Source of the DNA: a virus
DNA length: 62,084 bases
Direction: 5' to 3' (one strand)
IMG/VR virus record: IMGVR_UViG_3300042504_002530
Location: 1 to 62,084 of that record
The position numbers and the translations under genes were made by a program. Shown here in pieces: positions 7,647 through 14,090 of the stretch. The notes beneath the pieces are model-generated. The model was not told the origin of the DNA and did no database searches. It saw only the letters and a program-made list of their open reading frames with translations. Positions within the stretch are counted from its first letter, which is position 1. Every line of letters starts with the position of its first letter.

Positions 7647-7696
7647 GGCAAAGGGGTGTTCAAACACCCCTTGGGGTTCGACTCCCCACTTTGCCA
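7647..7696 (+). ncRNA. tRNA-like minihelix containing the dispersed hairpin
   Basis: A 7-bp acceptor-like stem (GGCAAAG 7647-7653 with CTTTGCC 7689-7695, then A) encloses the dispersed hairpin (7653-7670, loop TCAA) and a perfect T-arm (TGGGG TTCGACT CCCCA, 7672-7688). D and anticodon arms are absent, the dispersed hairpin occupying their place. A second GGCAAAG lies at 7635-7641. It is not a normal tRNA; it might act in processing or capping of the 3' end of the upstream RNA. Confidence 0.6.
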
Positions 7697-7705
7697 CAAT
7701 GCCCC

Positions 7706-7740
7706 GTTGGGGGGCTAAAGCCCCAACAAACCCTTTTTTT
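7706..7740 (+). terminator. intrinsic terminator of the candidate RNA
   Basis: A GTTGGGG/CCCCAAC stem (7706-7712 with 7721-7727), with further G-C pairing inside, is followed by AAACCC and seven T at 7734-7740. It lies 24 bases before the first early start codon, so it separates the candidate RNA from the early genes. Confidence 0.8.
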
Positions 7741-7764
7741 CAACGCCATAAACCCTAAAAAATC

Positions 7765-8376
7765 ATGGCTACATTATCCCCCATCGCTCAAATCGTCCGT
7801 TCCAACGCCCAAGTTGCAGAGCAACTCAAGGTCAAGGAAATTCGCACCGTTCTCGCTTCAATAGAGAGCGGTAAACAGAAAGTGTTTACCAAATCGATTG
7901 AACAGGCCCGTCTTTTGGCTAACGCCAAAGAGTGGTTCAACTCCAACAACTCGCTCTGTAAAGAGCGAGGCATTACTTGGAAGTCAATTTTGTCCGATAT
8001 ATTCGGTTTTACCGAATCGGCTATTGAATCCAAGTGGCCCAACCAACTACTGAAAGTAGGGGATGTGACCAATGAACAACTCGAAGAGTTCGTCAAGTGG
8101 GCACAATCCAACGACAAGTCGTTGTCGGTCAAGCAGTTGTACCTTTGGCTGAAGGGCGAAACCGAAGAGACCACCGAAGGTGGTGCTGAAGGCGAAGAAC
8201 AAGCGCCAAAGGCGCAGTGTGTGTGCAGTTGGACGTTCAAACTCCCACTTGTTGGGCAGGGTGAGCGTAATGTATCGGTGAGCATTGACACCGAAGGTGT
8301 TGTCAAGACCTCCAACACGGAGGACGAGTTGCGCCTTGCATACGAAATGATGGGCAAGGCGCTTGGCCTTGCATAA
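7765..8376 (+). CDS. hypothetical early protein with exceptionally hairpin-rich coding sequence
   Basis: The 203-residue protein has a helical N-terminal half (IEQARLLANAKEWFNSNNS, LSDIFGFTESAIESKWPNQL) reminiscent of DNA-binding early proteins, an acidic linker (GETEETTEGGAEGEEQ) and a C-terminal beta part (SWTFKLPLVGQGERNVSVS). No family is recognised. At DNA level it carries about ten perfect inverted repeats, for example 7950-7969 (8-bp stem), 8001-8017 (7 bp, loop TTT) and 8109-8124 (7 bp, loop AA), continuing the style of the upstream non-coding RNA. It is the first early gene, just after the terminator at 7740. Confidence 0.75.
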   Translation: MATLSPIAQIVRSNAQVAEQLKVKEIRTVLASIESGKQKVFTKSIEQARLLANAKEWFNSNNSLCKERGITWKSILSDIFGFTESAIESKWPNQLLKVGDVTNEQLEEFVKWAQSNDKSLSVKQLYLWLKGETEETTEGGAEGEEQAPKAQCVCSWTFKLPLVGQGERNVSVSIDTEGVVKTSNTEDELRLAYEMMGKALGLA

Positions 8377-8395
8377 GAGAAACCGACCGACGGGG

Positions 8396-8413
8396 GGGGT
8401 GTTCGAACACCCC
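8396..8413 (+). terminator. dispersed hairpin element, copy (loop TCGA)
   Basis: GGGGTGTTCGAACACCCC with extra flanking G:C pairs, followed by TCCCTTTTG, lies 19 bases after the stop of the first early gene. It probably acts as a terminator or 3'-end stabiliser. Confidence 0.75.
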
Positions 8414-8453
8414 TCCCTTTTGTATTTCATTCAACCCTTAAAACCCAACCAAA

Positions 8454-8711
8454 GTGCTAAACATTACCAAAAATTTCCAAAAAACCGAGTCCGTGTCCGT
8501 TATCATCCGCTTTGGCCTAACGGTCAACGGCCACGAAGTGACGGGCGAATGCGAAGCATGGGCAAGCGACGGCGTTATGGACGCAGGAAGCATCGTGAAA
8601 TTTGATAACTCACATCTCATGTATGAGTCGGGGCTGTTTTCTCCCGACGAAAAGGACGAAATTATTGAGTATGTACAGCAGGGCATCGACCTCCCAAAAA
8701 TCAGCGAATAA
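8454..8711 (+). CDS. hypothetical protein, 85 aa
   Basis: The start is the ATG after an AACCCAACCAAAGTG-like leader typical of this early region. The protein has a beta-rich N-terminal part (SVSVIIRFGLTVNGHEVTGE) and a helical acidic end (SPDEKDEIIEYVQQGIDLP). No family, signal or membrane segment is recognised. It is bracketed by two copies of the dispersed hairpin (8396 and 8714), so it may be its own transcription unit. Confidence 0.65.
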   Translation: MLNITKNFQKTESVSVIIRFGLTVNGHEVTGECEAWASDGVMDAGSIVKFDNSHLMYESGLFSPDEKDEIIEYVQQGIDLPKISE

Positions 8712-8713
8712 AG

Positions 8714-8731
8714 GGGGTGTTCGAACACCCC
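8714..8731 (+). terminator. dispersed hairpin element, copy (loop TCGA)
   Basis: GGGGTGTTCGAACACCCC begins 3 bases after the stop codon of the 85-residue gene and precedes the leader of the AAA+ gene. No T run follows. Confidence 0.7.
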
Positions 8732-8756
8732 TCCAACCCAACCCTAAACAAACACA

Positions 8757-10106
8757 ATGCAACACCCTGAGAATTGGTACATTCCCGTAACCCAAGAGAA
8801 CCGCGCCGAACTTGAGCCGTGGTGGCTAATACAGGCCGTAAAAAGCGGATGGACAGGCAAAAAAGGCCACCTAAACATAGACACCCTGCTGCTTTCAGTA
8901 CACCCTTCCGATAGCAGTTATTATTGGAGTGGAAGCGAGAGCGGTTTCGAAGCAGACCACCCGTCCTATCAAAAAATCACCTTAGAACAATTCCGACAAA
9001 TCACCAACCCTAAACCCCAAAAATCGATGAAAAAAGTATCATGGAAAGAAGTCGTGGCCAAGACCACCGAGTCCTCGAGCGAGGCCATCGCCCAAGTCGC
9101 ATCCAAGGCAATCGCCCAAGCCCTTGCGGAAATTGCGCCACCTACGGGGGGCGAGTTCGACCCCGAGGAAGTGCGCTCGTTGGTCCGCGAGGAAATTGAA
9201 GGCCAAATCGGGGTCATCGTCCACCGCCCCGAGTTGAAGGACGCACTCATGGAGGTCGGGCGCAAGGTATCCGACGACCTTGAGCAGGTGTACATGGCCC
9301 GCTTCGATTCGCTCACTCAGGAGGCGGAGCGCAAGGCTTCACACCGAGTTGAGGTTTACCGAGAAGGGGTGTCCGAACACCCCTCCCACGTCGAGGAAAT
9401 CGCCCACCACAACCTGCACCACTTGATAAAGATGGTGGCGCTCAAGTTGAATGTGGCGCTTATCGGCGAGGCGGGGTCGGGCAAGACGTTCGGTGCGGAG
9501 CAGGCCGCGAACGCTTTGGGACTGCGCTTTTTGCCCATGAGTTTCCACGCCAAAATGACCGCGACGGATATCAAAGGGTACTGCGACGCGAACGGCAATT
9601 ATGTGCCGAGTATCCTGTACGATGCGTTCAAGAACGGCGGGGTGCTATGCTTGGACGAGTTCGACCGCTCGAACACGGAGGTCACGGTGTCGCTCAACAA
9701 CATGTTGGCCGGCAGTGCGTACATGTTCCCGAACAACGAGATAGTGCGCAAGCACGATGATTTTCGGGTCATCGCTTGTCAAAACACGACGGGTTCGGGT
9801 GGTAGCAAGACCTACGCCGCCGCTTCGCGGCAAGATTCATCCACGCTCAATCGATTTGTAAAAATCGAGTGGAACATTGACGAAACGATGGAGCGCAAGG
9901 TGGCAGGCGACACCCACGCCACCGAGAAGGTGCAGGCCATACGTCGCAAGGCCCGCGAGTTGGGTGTGGATATCGTCATCAGCCCACGCCAAAGCATCCA
10001 TGTGAATACCCTCATGGATGCGGGGTACAGCTTGGGCGAGGCGCTCAACTACGCCATCTACAACTGCCTTGCCGACGATGTGAAGGAACGATTGAGCCGA
10101 GTTTAA
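8757..10106 (+). CDS. MoxR/CobS-like AAA+ ATPase with N-terminal WYIPVT domain
   Basis: The 449-residue protein has Walker A GEAGSGKT at residues 237-244 and Walker B GVLCLDEFDR near 297-306, followed by sensor-like SLNNMLAG and VIACQNTTGSG, as in MoxR/CobS/AAA_5 ATPases that remodel partner complexes. Residues 1-84 form a domain (HPENWYIPVTQEN..ITLEQFRQITN) found twice more in the protein at 12207. A second Met (9027, MKKVSWKEVV) follows a leader-like linker and could be an internal start. The dispersed hairpin is in frame at residues 204-209 (GVSEHP). The next gene is a VWA-like partner. Confidence 0.85.
   Translation: MQHPENWYIPVTQENRAELEPWWLIQAVKSGWTGKKGHLNIDTLLLSVHPSDSSYYWSGSESGFEADHPSYQKITLEQFRQITNPKPQKSMKKVSWKEVVAKTTESSSEAIAQVASKAIAQALAEIAPPTGGEFDPEEVRSLVREEIEGQIGVIVHRPELKDALMEVGRKVSDDLEQVYMARFDSLTQEAERKASHRVEVYREGVSEHPSHVEEIAHHNLHHLIKMVALKLNVALIGEAGSGKTFGAEQAANALGLRFLPMSFHAKMTATDIKGYCDANGNYVPSILYDAFKNGGVLCLDEFDRSNTEVTVSLNNMLAGSAYMFPNNEIVRKHDDFRVIACQNTTGSGGSKTYAAASRQDSSTLNRFVKIEWNIDETMERKVAGDTHATEKVQAIRRKARELGVDIVISPRQSIHVNTLMDAGYSLGEALNYAIYNCLADDVKERLSRV
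9366..9383 (+). repeat. dispersed hairpin element inside AAA+ gene (loop CCGA)
   Basis: GGGGTGTCCGAACACCCC is read in frame as GVSEHP, in the linker between a helical region and the ATPase core, where an insertion would be tolerated. Confidence 0.85.
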
Positions 10107-10107
10107 G

Positions 10108-10125
10108 GGGGTGTTCGAACACCCC
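10108..10125 (+). terminator. dispersed hairpin element after AAA+ gene (loop TCGA)
   Basis: GGGGTGTTCGAACACCCC starts 2 bases after the stop codon and is followed by TATTTTTCC. Probably a terminator or attenuator between the ATPase and VWA-like genes. Confidence 0.75.
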
Positions 10126-10153
10126 TATTTTTCCACCACTAAACCCAACCAAA

Positions 10154-11050
10154 GTGAGATACGAACACGACAAAAAGAAAGATTTAGTCAAGATTGCGAC
10201 GACCTTCCATGAGTACGTCCAACTTGCGAACGAGTACAAGAGCGGCGACGTGGGGTATGGTTCGTGCGAAAGGCTTAGCAAACCCAATGAGTTTCGCGGC
10301 GACGCATTGACCTTCGAGCAGATGTACGACCGTTGCTACGACGGCTACAACGCCAAGGCCATCGGCGAGCAACGCAAGAAAATCGCCGAGTTGTTTCAGT
10401 GCGAGCGTCCCATGGATGAGTTGCGAGTGAGTGGCGAGGCGCTCGACGTTCCGACGTTCTTGAGCGGAGAGCCGAAATGCTTTTGGGAATCGACCACCGA
10501 GGAGCGCAAGGCGAGGGTGCACATCGCTTATGCAAGCAACTGCACTGCGGGTCACGGGGCGCAAGCGTTCCTCAATCACGGCGGGGCCATCGCTGCTTTG
10601 TGCGACGTCATCGCCGACCAAGCCGACACGAAAATCTCCTGCTATGTGAGCAACACTCGCGTCTATGCAGGCAAAGGCTTGAGCGCCATCACCATCAAGG
10701 ACTACGACGAGAGCGTGGACATCCCCCGCATCGGGGCGACCACCCACCCTTCGTTCTTCCGACGCATCGGGTTTGCATGGTTCGAGGGCTTCGGTGCATC
10801 CATCGGCAAGCCCGAGTGGTCGGGGTATGGGTGCTCAGAGACGGGCAAGGACAGACCTGCGGTCATCAGCGACGAGGAGTTCGCCGAGTGGCTACGGGTC
10901 GAGAAGGATGAGATAGTCATCGACCTGCCCGCCGCCGACTTGTCCTGCTTTAGGAGCGAGAGTTCGACCGCCGCATGGTTAGCCAACGCCATTGACAAAA
11001 TCAAGGAAGCCATTGCGACCAAGAACAACTACATTCAACTTTTCAACTAA
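10154..11050 (+). CDS. VWA-like partner of the AAA+ ATPase (CobT/DUF7192-like)
   Basis: The 298-residue product starts at GTG 10154 after a leader identical in style to its neighbours (AACCCAACCAAA). The region KARVHIAYASNCTAGHGAQA..LNHGGAIAALCDVIADQADTKISCYV has the pattern of phage VWA-like proteins that carry a V-I/N-G signature followed by RGAA--AL-D-LE (DUF7192-like, number from memory). MoxR-type ATPases are often paired with VWA proteins, and this gene directly follows one, so a two-component remodelling complex is likely. The target is unknown. Confidence 0.7.
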   Translation: MRYEHDKKKDLVKIATTFHEYVQLANEYKSGDVGYGSCERLSKPNEFRGDALTFEQMYDRCYDGYNAKAIGEQRKKIAELFQCERPMDELRVSGEALDVPTFLSGEPKCFWESTTEERKARVHIAYASNCTAGHGAQAFLNHGGAIAALCDVIADQADTKISCYVSNTRVYAGKGLSAITIKDYDESVDIPRIGATTHPSFFRRIGFAWFEGFGASIGKPEWSGYGCSETGKDRPAVISDEEFAEWLRVEKDEIVIDLPAADLSCFRSESSTAAWLANAIDKIKEAIATKNNYIQLFN

Positions 11051-11086
11051 ACCCACGGATGGGGGCTAAACCAAACACCACTTACT

Positions 11087-11413
11087 ATGAGTACCAAAAC
11101 CACAATCAGCGAAGCGCTTGGCCTTTCACAGGTATGGGCAGACAAGAACCAACAGGTAGTCGAGAAGGCGTGGAGTGAGCACGACACCGTGAGCGACACG
11201 ATTCTCGATGTGCTCGAGCAGATGCGTGACGCCGAGTTCGGCGAAACGGGCGAGAAGCCAACGACTTACGAGATTAAGTTGATGATGGCGGGCATGCACA
11301 TCGGCGCGAAGAAGGGCGAGTTGGCTATGAAGAAGATGCTCTTTGAGAAAGCATTGGAGACCATGAGCGGAGACCTGCTCAAGAAATTCCGAGGCGAGGA
11401 GAGCGAAGATTAA
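11087..11413 (+). CDS. hypothetical helical protein, 108 aa
   Basis: A helical, acidic protein (MSTKTTISEALGLSQVWADK, TVSDTILDVLEQMRDAE, FEKALETMSGDLLKKF) without signal peptide or membrane segment. The family is not recognised. It follows the ATPase/VWA pair and ends shortly before a dispersed hairpin terminator, so it may be the last member of that unit. Confidence 0.65.
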   Translation: MSTKTTISEALGLSQVWADKNQQVVEKAWSEHDTVSDTILDVLEQMRDAEFGETGEKPTTYEIKLMMAGMHIGAKKGELAMKKMLFEKALETMSGDLLKKFRGEESED

Positions 11414-11422
11414 GAGTGCCGA

Positions 11423-11448
11423 GGGGGGTGTTCGAACACCCCCCTTTT
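11423..11448 (+). terminator. strong terminator (extended dispersed hairpin, loop TCGA)
   Basis: An extended copy with a GGGGGGTGT/ACACCCCCC stem (11423-11444) is followed by TTTT. It has the classic form of an intrinsic terminator after the 108-residue gene and immediately precedes a tRNA-like sequence at 11451. Confidence 0.85.
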
Positions 11449-11450
11449 AT

Positions 11451-11532
11451 AGTCGGGTCATTCGGTGGATGCGTTGTGCCTTTTTTAGGGTTAGGTGGTG
11501 CGCATTTGCGGGTTCGACTCCCGCCCCGACTA
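11451..11532 (+). tRNA. degenerate or unusual tRNA-like sequence
   Basis: A perfect 7-bp acceptor (AGTCGGG 11451-11457 with CCCGACT 11525-11531, discriminator A) and a perfect T-arm (GCGGG TTCGACT CCCGC, 11508-11524) are present, with a possible 3-bp D-stem (CAT TCGGTGG ATG). The anticodon arm cannot be folded canonically; the middle is TGCCTTTTTTAGGG. CCA is not encoded. It is either a decayed tRNA or a tRNA mimic; no amino acid is assigned. Confidence 0.5.
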
Positions 11533-11590
11533 CGATGCCTACGGCGAGGCTTTGTATCGTCTTCGATTTCCTCAACCCAATTAAACACCT

Positions 11591-11797
11591 ATGAACTACG
11601 CCACTTTTTGTATCGCCGCGTACATATTACGCAAAGACCCCGAAAGGTTTGACAGACTTGACGGCGTGTGGACTGTCGCAAGGCAGTACTACAACTCGTA
11701 CTTGCACTCCAAATACAACGACATTTCAAGGAGCGAACTCGACTGCATCAATGACTTTATGAATCTAATCTACACCACTAAAACAATCAACCCATGA
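11591..11797 (+). CDS. hypothetical protein, 68 aa
   Basis: A small helical protein (MNYATFCIAAYILRKDPERF, ARQYYNSYLHSKYNDISRSE) rich in Tyr, with no recognised family. Its stop overlaps the start of the DUF3846-like gene by four bases (ATGA), indicating translational coupling. Confidence 0.6.
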   Translation: MNYATFCIAAYILRKDPERFDRLDGVWTVARQYYNSYLHSKYNDISRSELDCINDFMNLIYTTKTINP

Positions 11798-12147
11798 AAG
11801 CAATCCTAATCGACCCGCACACCCGCTCAGTCTCCGAAGTAGAAGTGAGCGAAAAGAATTTCCTCAAAGACCTGTATGCCCACATCGAGTGCGGTCTTGT
11901 TGAGCGAACCATTGCCGACGACCGCAAGCATGAGATATGGCTTGACGAGGAAGGTTTGTTCAGCGAGTCCGTTCAGTTGTTCAGTCTCGAAGGCTATCCC
12001 CAAGATGCCTATGCTGGCAAGGGCGTCATGCTTGGATGCAACCGAACGCTTACCGGCTCAAAGGACTGCGCCCTTACACTCGATGAGGTCAAGGCCAAGG
12101 TCAAGTTCATGTCTCCGTATGAGTATCTCAAGAGCCGTCAACAATAA
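11794..12147 (+). CDS. DUF3846-like phage protein
   Basis: The 117-residue protein opens MKAILIDPHTRSVSEVEVSE, then has a conserved IWLDEEGLF and AGKGVMLGCNRTLTG. This is the layout of DUF3846, a domain common in phages and plasmids, whose function is not established. The gene ends 6 bases before a strong hairpin terminator. No catalytic motif is visible. Confidence 0.7.
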   Translation: MKAILIDPHTRSVSEVEVSEKNFLKDLYAHIECGLVERTIADDRKHEIWLDEEGLFSESVQLFSLEGYPQDAYAGKGVMLGCNRTLTGSKDCALTLDEVKAKVKFMSPYEYLKSRQQ

Positions 12148-12153
12148 TCCAAC

Positions 12154-12180
12154 GGGGGGTGTCCGAACACCCCCCCTTTT
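12154..12180 (+). terminator. extended dispersed hairpin terminator (loop CCGA)
   Basis: A GGGGGGTGT/ACACCCCCC stem (12154-12175) is followed by CTTTTCTTTTC, 6 bases after the stop codon. It begins a terminator-leader cassette repeated at 13189 and 13582. Confidence 0.85.
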
Positions 12181-12206
12181 CTTTTCATCAACTAAACCCA
12201 AATCAA

Positions 12207-13178
12207 ATGACACACCCCGAAAAATGGTACATCCCCGTAACCGAAGAGAACCACGCAGAACTTAATCAATGGAGGCTAAGTAAAAGAACACGGGAAGCGT
12301 CAAGGCATGACAATAAGTTCGTGCCCGGCGCAACCCTTCTGTCTGCACATCCATGCGATGATGGTAGTTATTTCTATATGAAAGGTTATAGTATAACACA
12401 AATAGACAATGGCTACCAAGAAATCACTCTCGAGCAATTCCGTCAAATCACAAACACCATGAAGCACCCAAAGAAATGGTATATCCCCGTAACCAACGAG
12501 AACCACGACGAACTTAATCAATGGAGGCTAAGGGTCGCCACCTCTTATCGTGACATGAAACTCAACCCTTATGATAGCGTTGTATTATCAGCTCATCACC
12601 GTGACGGAAGCTATTATTATGCCGACGGTGTCAAAGGCTTAAAGGCAAACAACGCATACAACGACTACCAAGAAATCACCCTCGAACAATTCCGCGAAAT
12701 CACAAACCCAACCCAAACAACCATGTCAAAACAAATCCAAATCTCCCGTGAGTTACTCAACGAGTACTACGAAGCAAGCACCACCGAACAGAAGGCATAC
12801 CTATCGGAACACTTCAAGTTGGATGGGAGCACAACTGTTGAAGCCATCCGTGGACTGCACGACTTAGCGTGTCGAGGTTGGAGGCCAAAAATCAAGGCGA
12901 ACCACCCCGACTGCTTCCCCGAGGATAGCAAGTACTTTGACTTCTCCGAGCATGTCAACAAATCCGTGCAGGAAAAAAGAGTTGTTTCAGCGGATGTTTG
13001 TGAATCCTTGGGACTTACTGAAAGCACAAGAGGCTTCATTCAAGTTAGGAATAATAGCGGCAACCCACAGACGCATCATCGCTCGTTCTACCTTTCTTCC
13101 AAATACAACTGGGAACTAGTGCAAGACGGGACAGAAGACGGTCGCCCCATTATGGTACTAATCCCAACCAAGAAATAA
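12207..13178 (+). CDS. protein with two tandem WYIPVT domains and a unique C-terminal part
   Basis: From ATG 12207 the product has 323 residues. Residues 1-83 (HPEKWYIPVTEENHAELNQW..ITLEQFRQITN) and 85-170 (HPKKWYIPVTNENHDELNQW..ITLEQFREITN) are tandem copies of the domain also fused to the AAA+ ATPase. A third part starts at an internal Met (12723, MSKQIQISRELLNEYYEAST) and is unrecognised. Each copy begins with its own ATG (12207, 12459) and ends in a linker that looks like an intergenic leader read through, so the gene may be a fusion of three small genes. Function unknown. Confidence 0.75.
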   Translation: MTHPEKWYIPVTEENHAELNQWRLSKRTREASRHDNKFVPGATLLSAHPCDDGSYFYMKGYSITQIDNGYQEITLEQFRQITNTMKHPKKWYIPVTNENHDELNQWRLRVATSYRDMKLNPYDSVVLSAHHRDGSYYYADGVKGLKANNAYNDYQEITLEQFREITNPTQTTMSKQIQISRELLNEYYEASTTEQKAYLSEHFKLDGSTTVEAIRGLHDLACRGWRPKIKANHPDCFPEDSKYFDFSEHVNKSVQEKRVVSADVCESLGLTESTRGFIQVRNNSGNPQTHHRSFYLSSKYNWELVQDGTEDGRPIMVLIPTKK

Positions 13179-13188
13179 TTCAATCAAC

Positions 13189-13217
13189 GGGGGGTGTCCG
13201 AACACCCCCCTCTTTTC
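13189..13217 (+). terminator. extended dispersed hairpin terminator (loop CCGA)
   Basis: The stem lies at 13189-13210, followed by TCTTTTCTTTTC. Hairpin plus downstream leader to the start codon at 13241 are nearly identical to 13582-13638. Confidence 0.85.
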
Positions 13218-13240
13218 TTTTCACTTAAATCAAATCAGCC

Positions 13241-13573
13241 ATGAGAAAATTATTATTATTATTCTTCCTCTTGACATCGTGCGTTGCCGAAGACCAACCC
13301 GTTCCATACGAGTACCGCGTTAGCGGAACATCGGGTTCGTATTCCGTCACGCTTCAAAACGCATACGACAACACGCAACAATGGAGCGAGGTCGGCAATG
13401 GGTGGTGGTACAAGTGGACACAAACAGGAGGTACGAGGTGGCTCTATGTTTCCGCGCAGAACAATCGCTCGTCGGGTAATGTTACCGTGCAAATTGTCCG
13501 AGCGGGCGTTGTTGTTGCATCAAACACATCCTATGGCGGATATAGCATCGCCACAATTTCGGGTAGATATTAA
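13241..13573 (+). CDS. small lipoprotein with beta-sandwich (MmpS-like) domain
   Basis: The 110-residue protein has a lipoprotein signal (MRKLLLLFFLLTSC, Cys at 14), then a beta-rich domain (YEYRVSGTSGSYSVTLQNA, WLYVSAQNNRSSGNVTVQIV) of the type seen in small secreted or lipid-anchored Bacteroidota proteins with an MmpS-like pattern. It would sit in the host envelope. An early-expressed lipoprotein in a lytic phage could block superinfection, but this is inference. It is flanked by two identical hairpin-leader cassettes. Confidence 0.75.
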   Translation: MRKLLLLFFLLTSCVAEDQPVPYEYRVSGTSGSYSVTLQNAYDNTQQWSEVGNGWWYKWTQTGGTRWLYVSAQNNRSSGNVTVQIVRAGVVVASNTSYGGYSIATISGRY

Positions 13574-13581
13574 CCAATGGA

Positions 13582-13609
13582 GGGGGTGTCCGAACACCCC
13601 CCTCTTTTC
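13582..13609 (+). terminator. extended dispersed hairpin terminator (loop CCGA)
   Basis: A GGGGGTGT/ACACCCCC stem at 13582-13601 is followed by CTCTTTTCTTTTC. With the next 30 bases it duplicates the cassette at 13189-13246. Confidence 0.85.
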
Positions 13610-13632
13610 TTTTCACTTAAATCAAATCAGCC

Positions 13633-14079
13633 ATGAAAACAGCCTATGTAAAATCCCGCCAAATCTCCTGTGTGTCCGAGCCGTCTCCGTTTGAGAAGGT
13701 AAAGATAAACGGGTCAAGCGATGCCCAAAAATTCGCACGGCAATTCTATCATGAGGACATTGAACTCTACGAGTCTATGTTTATTATGATGTTGAATCGC
13801 AACAACATGGTCACTTCATACGCCAAAATATCCCAAGGCGGGACGTCGGGAACGGTGGCAGACCCAAAGATTATTGCGAAGTACGCGGTGGATGACCTGT
13901 GTTCCGGCGTAATCCTTGTACACAACCACCCGTCGGGTAACAGAACTCCGTCAGACGCCGACATACGCTTGACGACAAAAATAAAACAAGGATTGGGAAT
14001 GTTTGAAATCAAACTACTTGACCACATCATCTTGACCGCAGACGGATACGCATCCCTAGCAGACGAAGGAACAATCTAA
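13633..14079 (+). CDS. radC: RadC-like JAB/MPN domain protein
   Basis: The 148-residue protein has the RadC/JAB metal-site signature: ESMFIMMLNRNNMV, then VILVHNHPSGNRTPSDADIR (H-x-H followed by S and D) and LLDHIILTADGYASLAD. RadC-like proteins are widespread on phages and mobile elements; the fold is that of a metalloprotease/isopeptidase and the true role is unsettled. The N-terminal helix-hairpin-helix part of bacterial RadC is missing, usual for short phage or plasmid forms. The metal ligands are intact. Confidence 0.85.
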   Translation: MKTAYVKSRQISCVSEPSPFEKVKINGSSDAQKFARQFYHEDIELYESMFIMMLNRNNMVTSYAKISQGGTSGTVADPKIIAKYAVDDLCSGVILVHNHPSGNRTPSDADIRLTTKIKQGLGMFEIKLLDHIILTADGYASLADEGTI

Positions 14080-14090
14080 CTCCATAACAA

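Larger units (their letters stand above)
7107..7740 (+). ncRNA. candidate large structured non-coding RNA
   Basis: No plausible gene lies here, but at least twelve perfect or near-perfect hairpins follow one another: GACTACC/GGTAGTC, CCTAC/GTAGG, CATAATT/AATTATG, GTTCCTT/AAGGAAC, CCCC-GAA-GGGG, TACCTT/AAGGTA, ACTCC/GGAGT, CAACC/GGTTG and CACCCC/GGGGTG among them. Then come a tRNA-like minihelix and an intrinsic terminator. A promoter-like box precedes it. Size, phage setting and tRNA-like neighbour recall the ornate large RNAs GOLLD and ROOL, but I cannot test a match. The 5' end is a guess. Confidence 0.55.

Noticed and set aside
7107-7700. tmRNA or RNase P RNA identity for the candidate RNA
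   Set aside because: A T-arm is present, but the tmRNA 5' end, tag frame and RNase P signature segments were not found by eye.
7553-7864. 103-codon + strand frame overlapping the tRNA-like structure
   Set aside because: It crosses the terminator at 7706-7740 and the tRNA-like minihelix, and conflicts with the better-supported gene at 7765.
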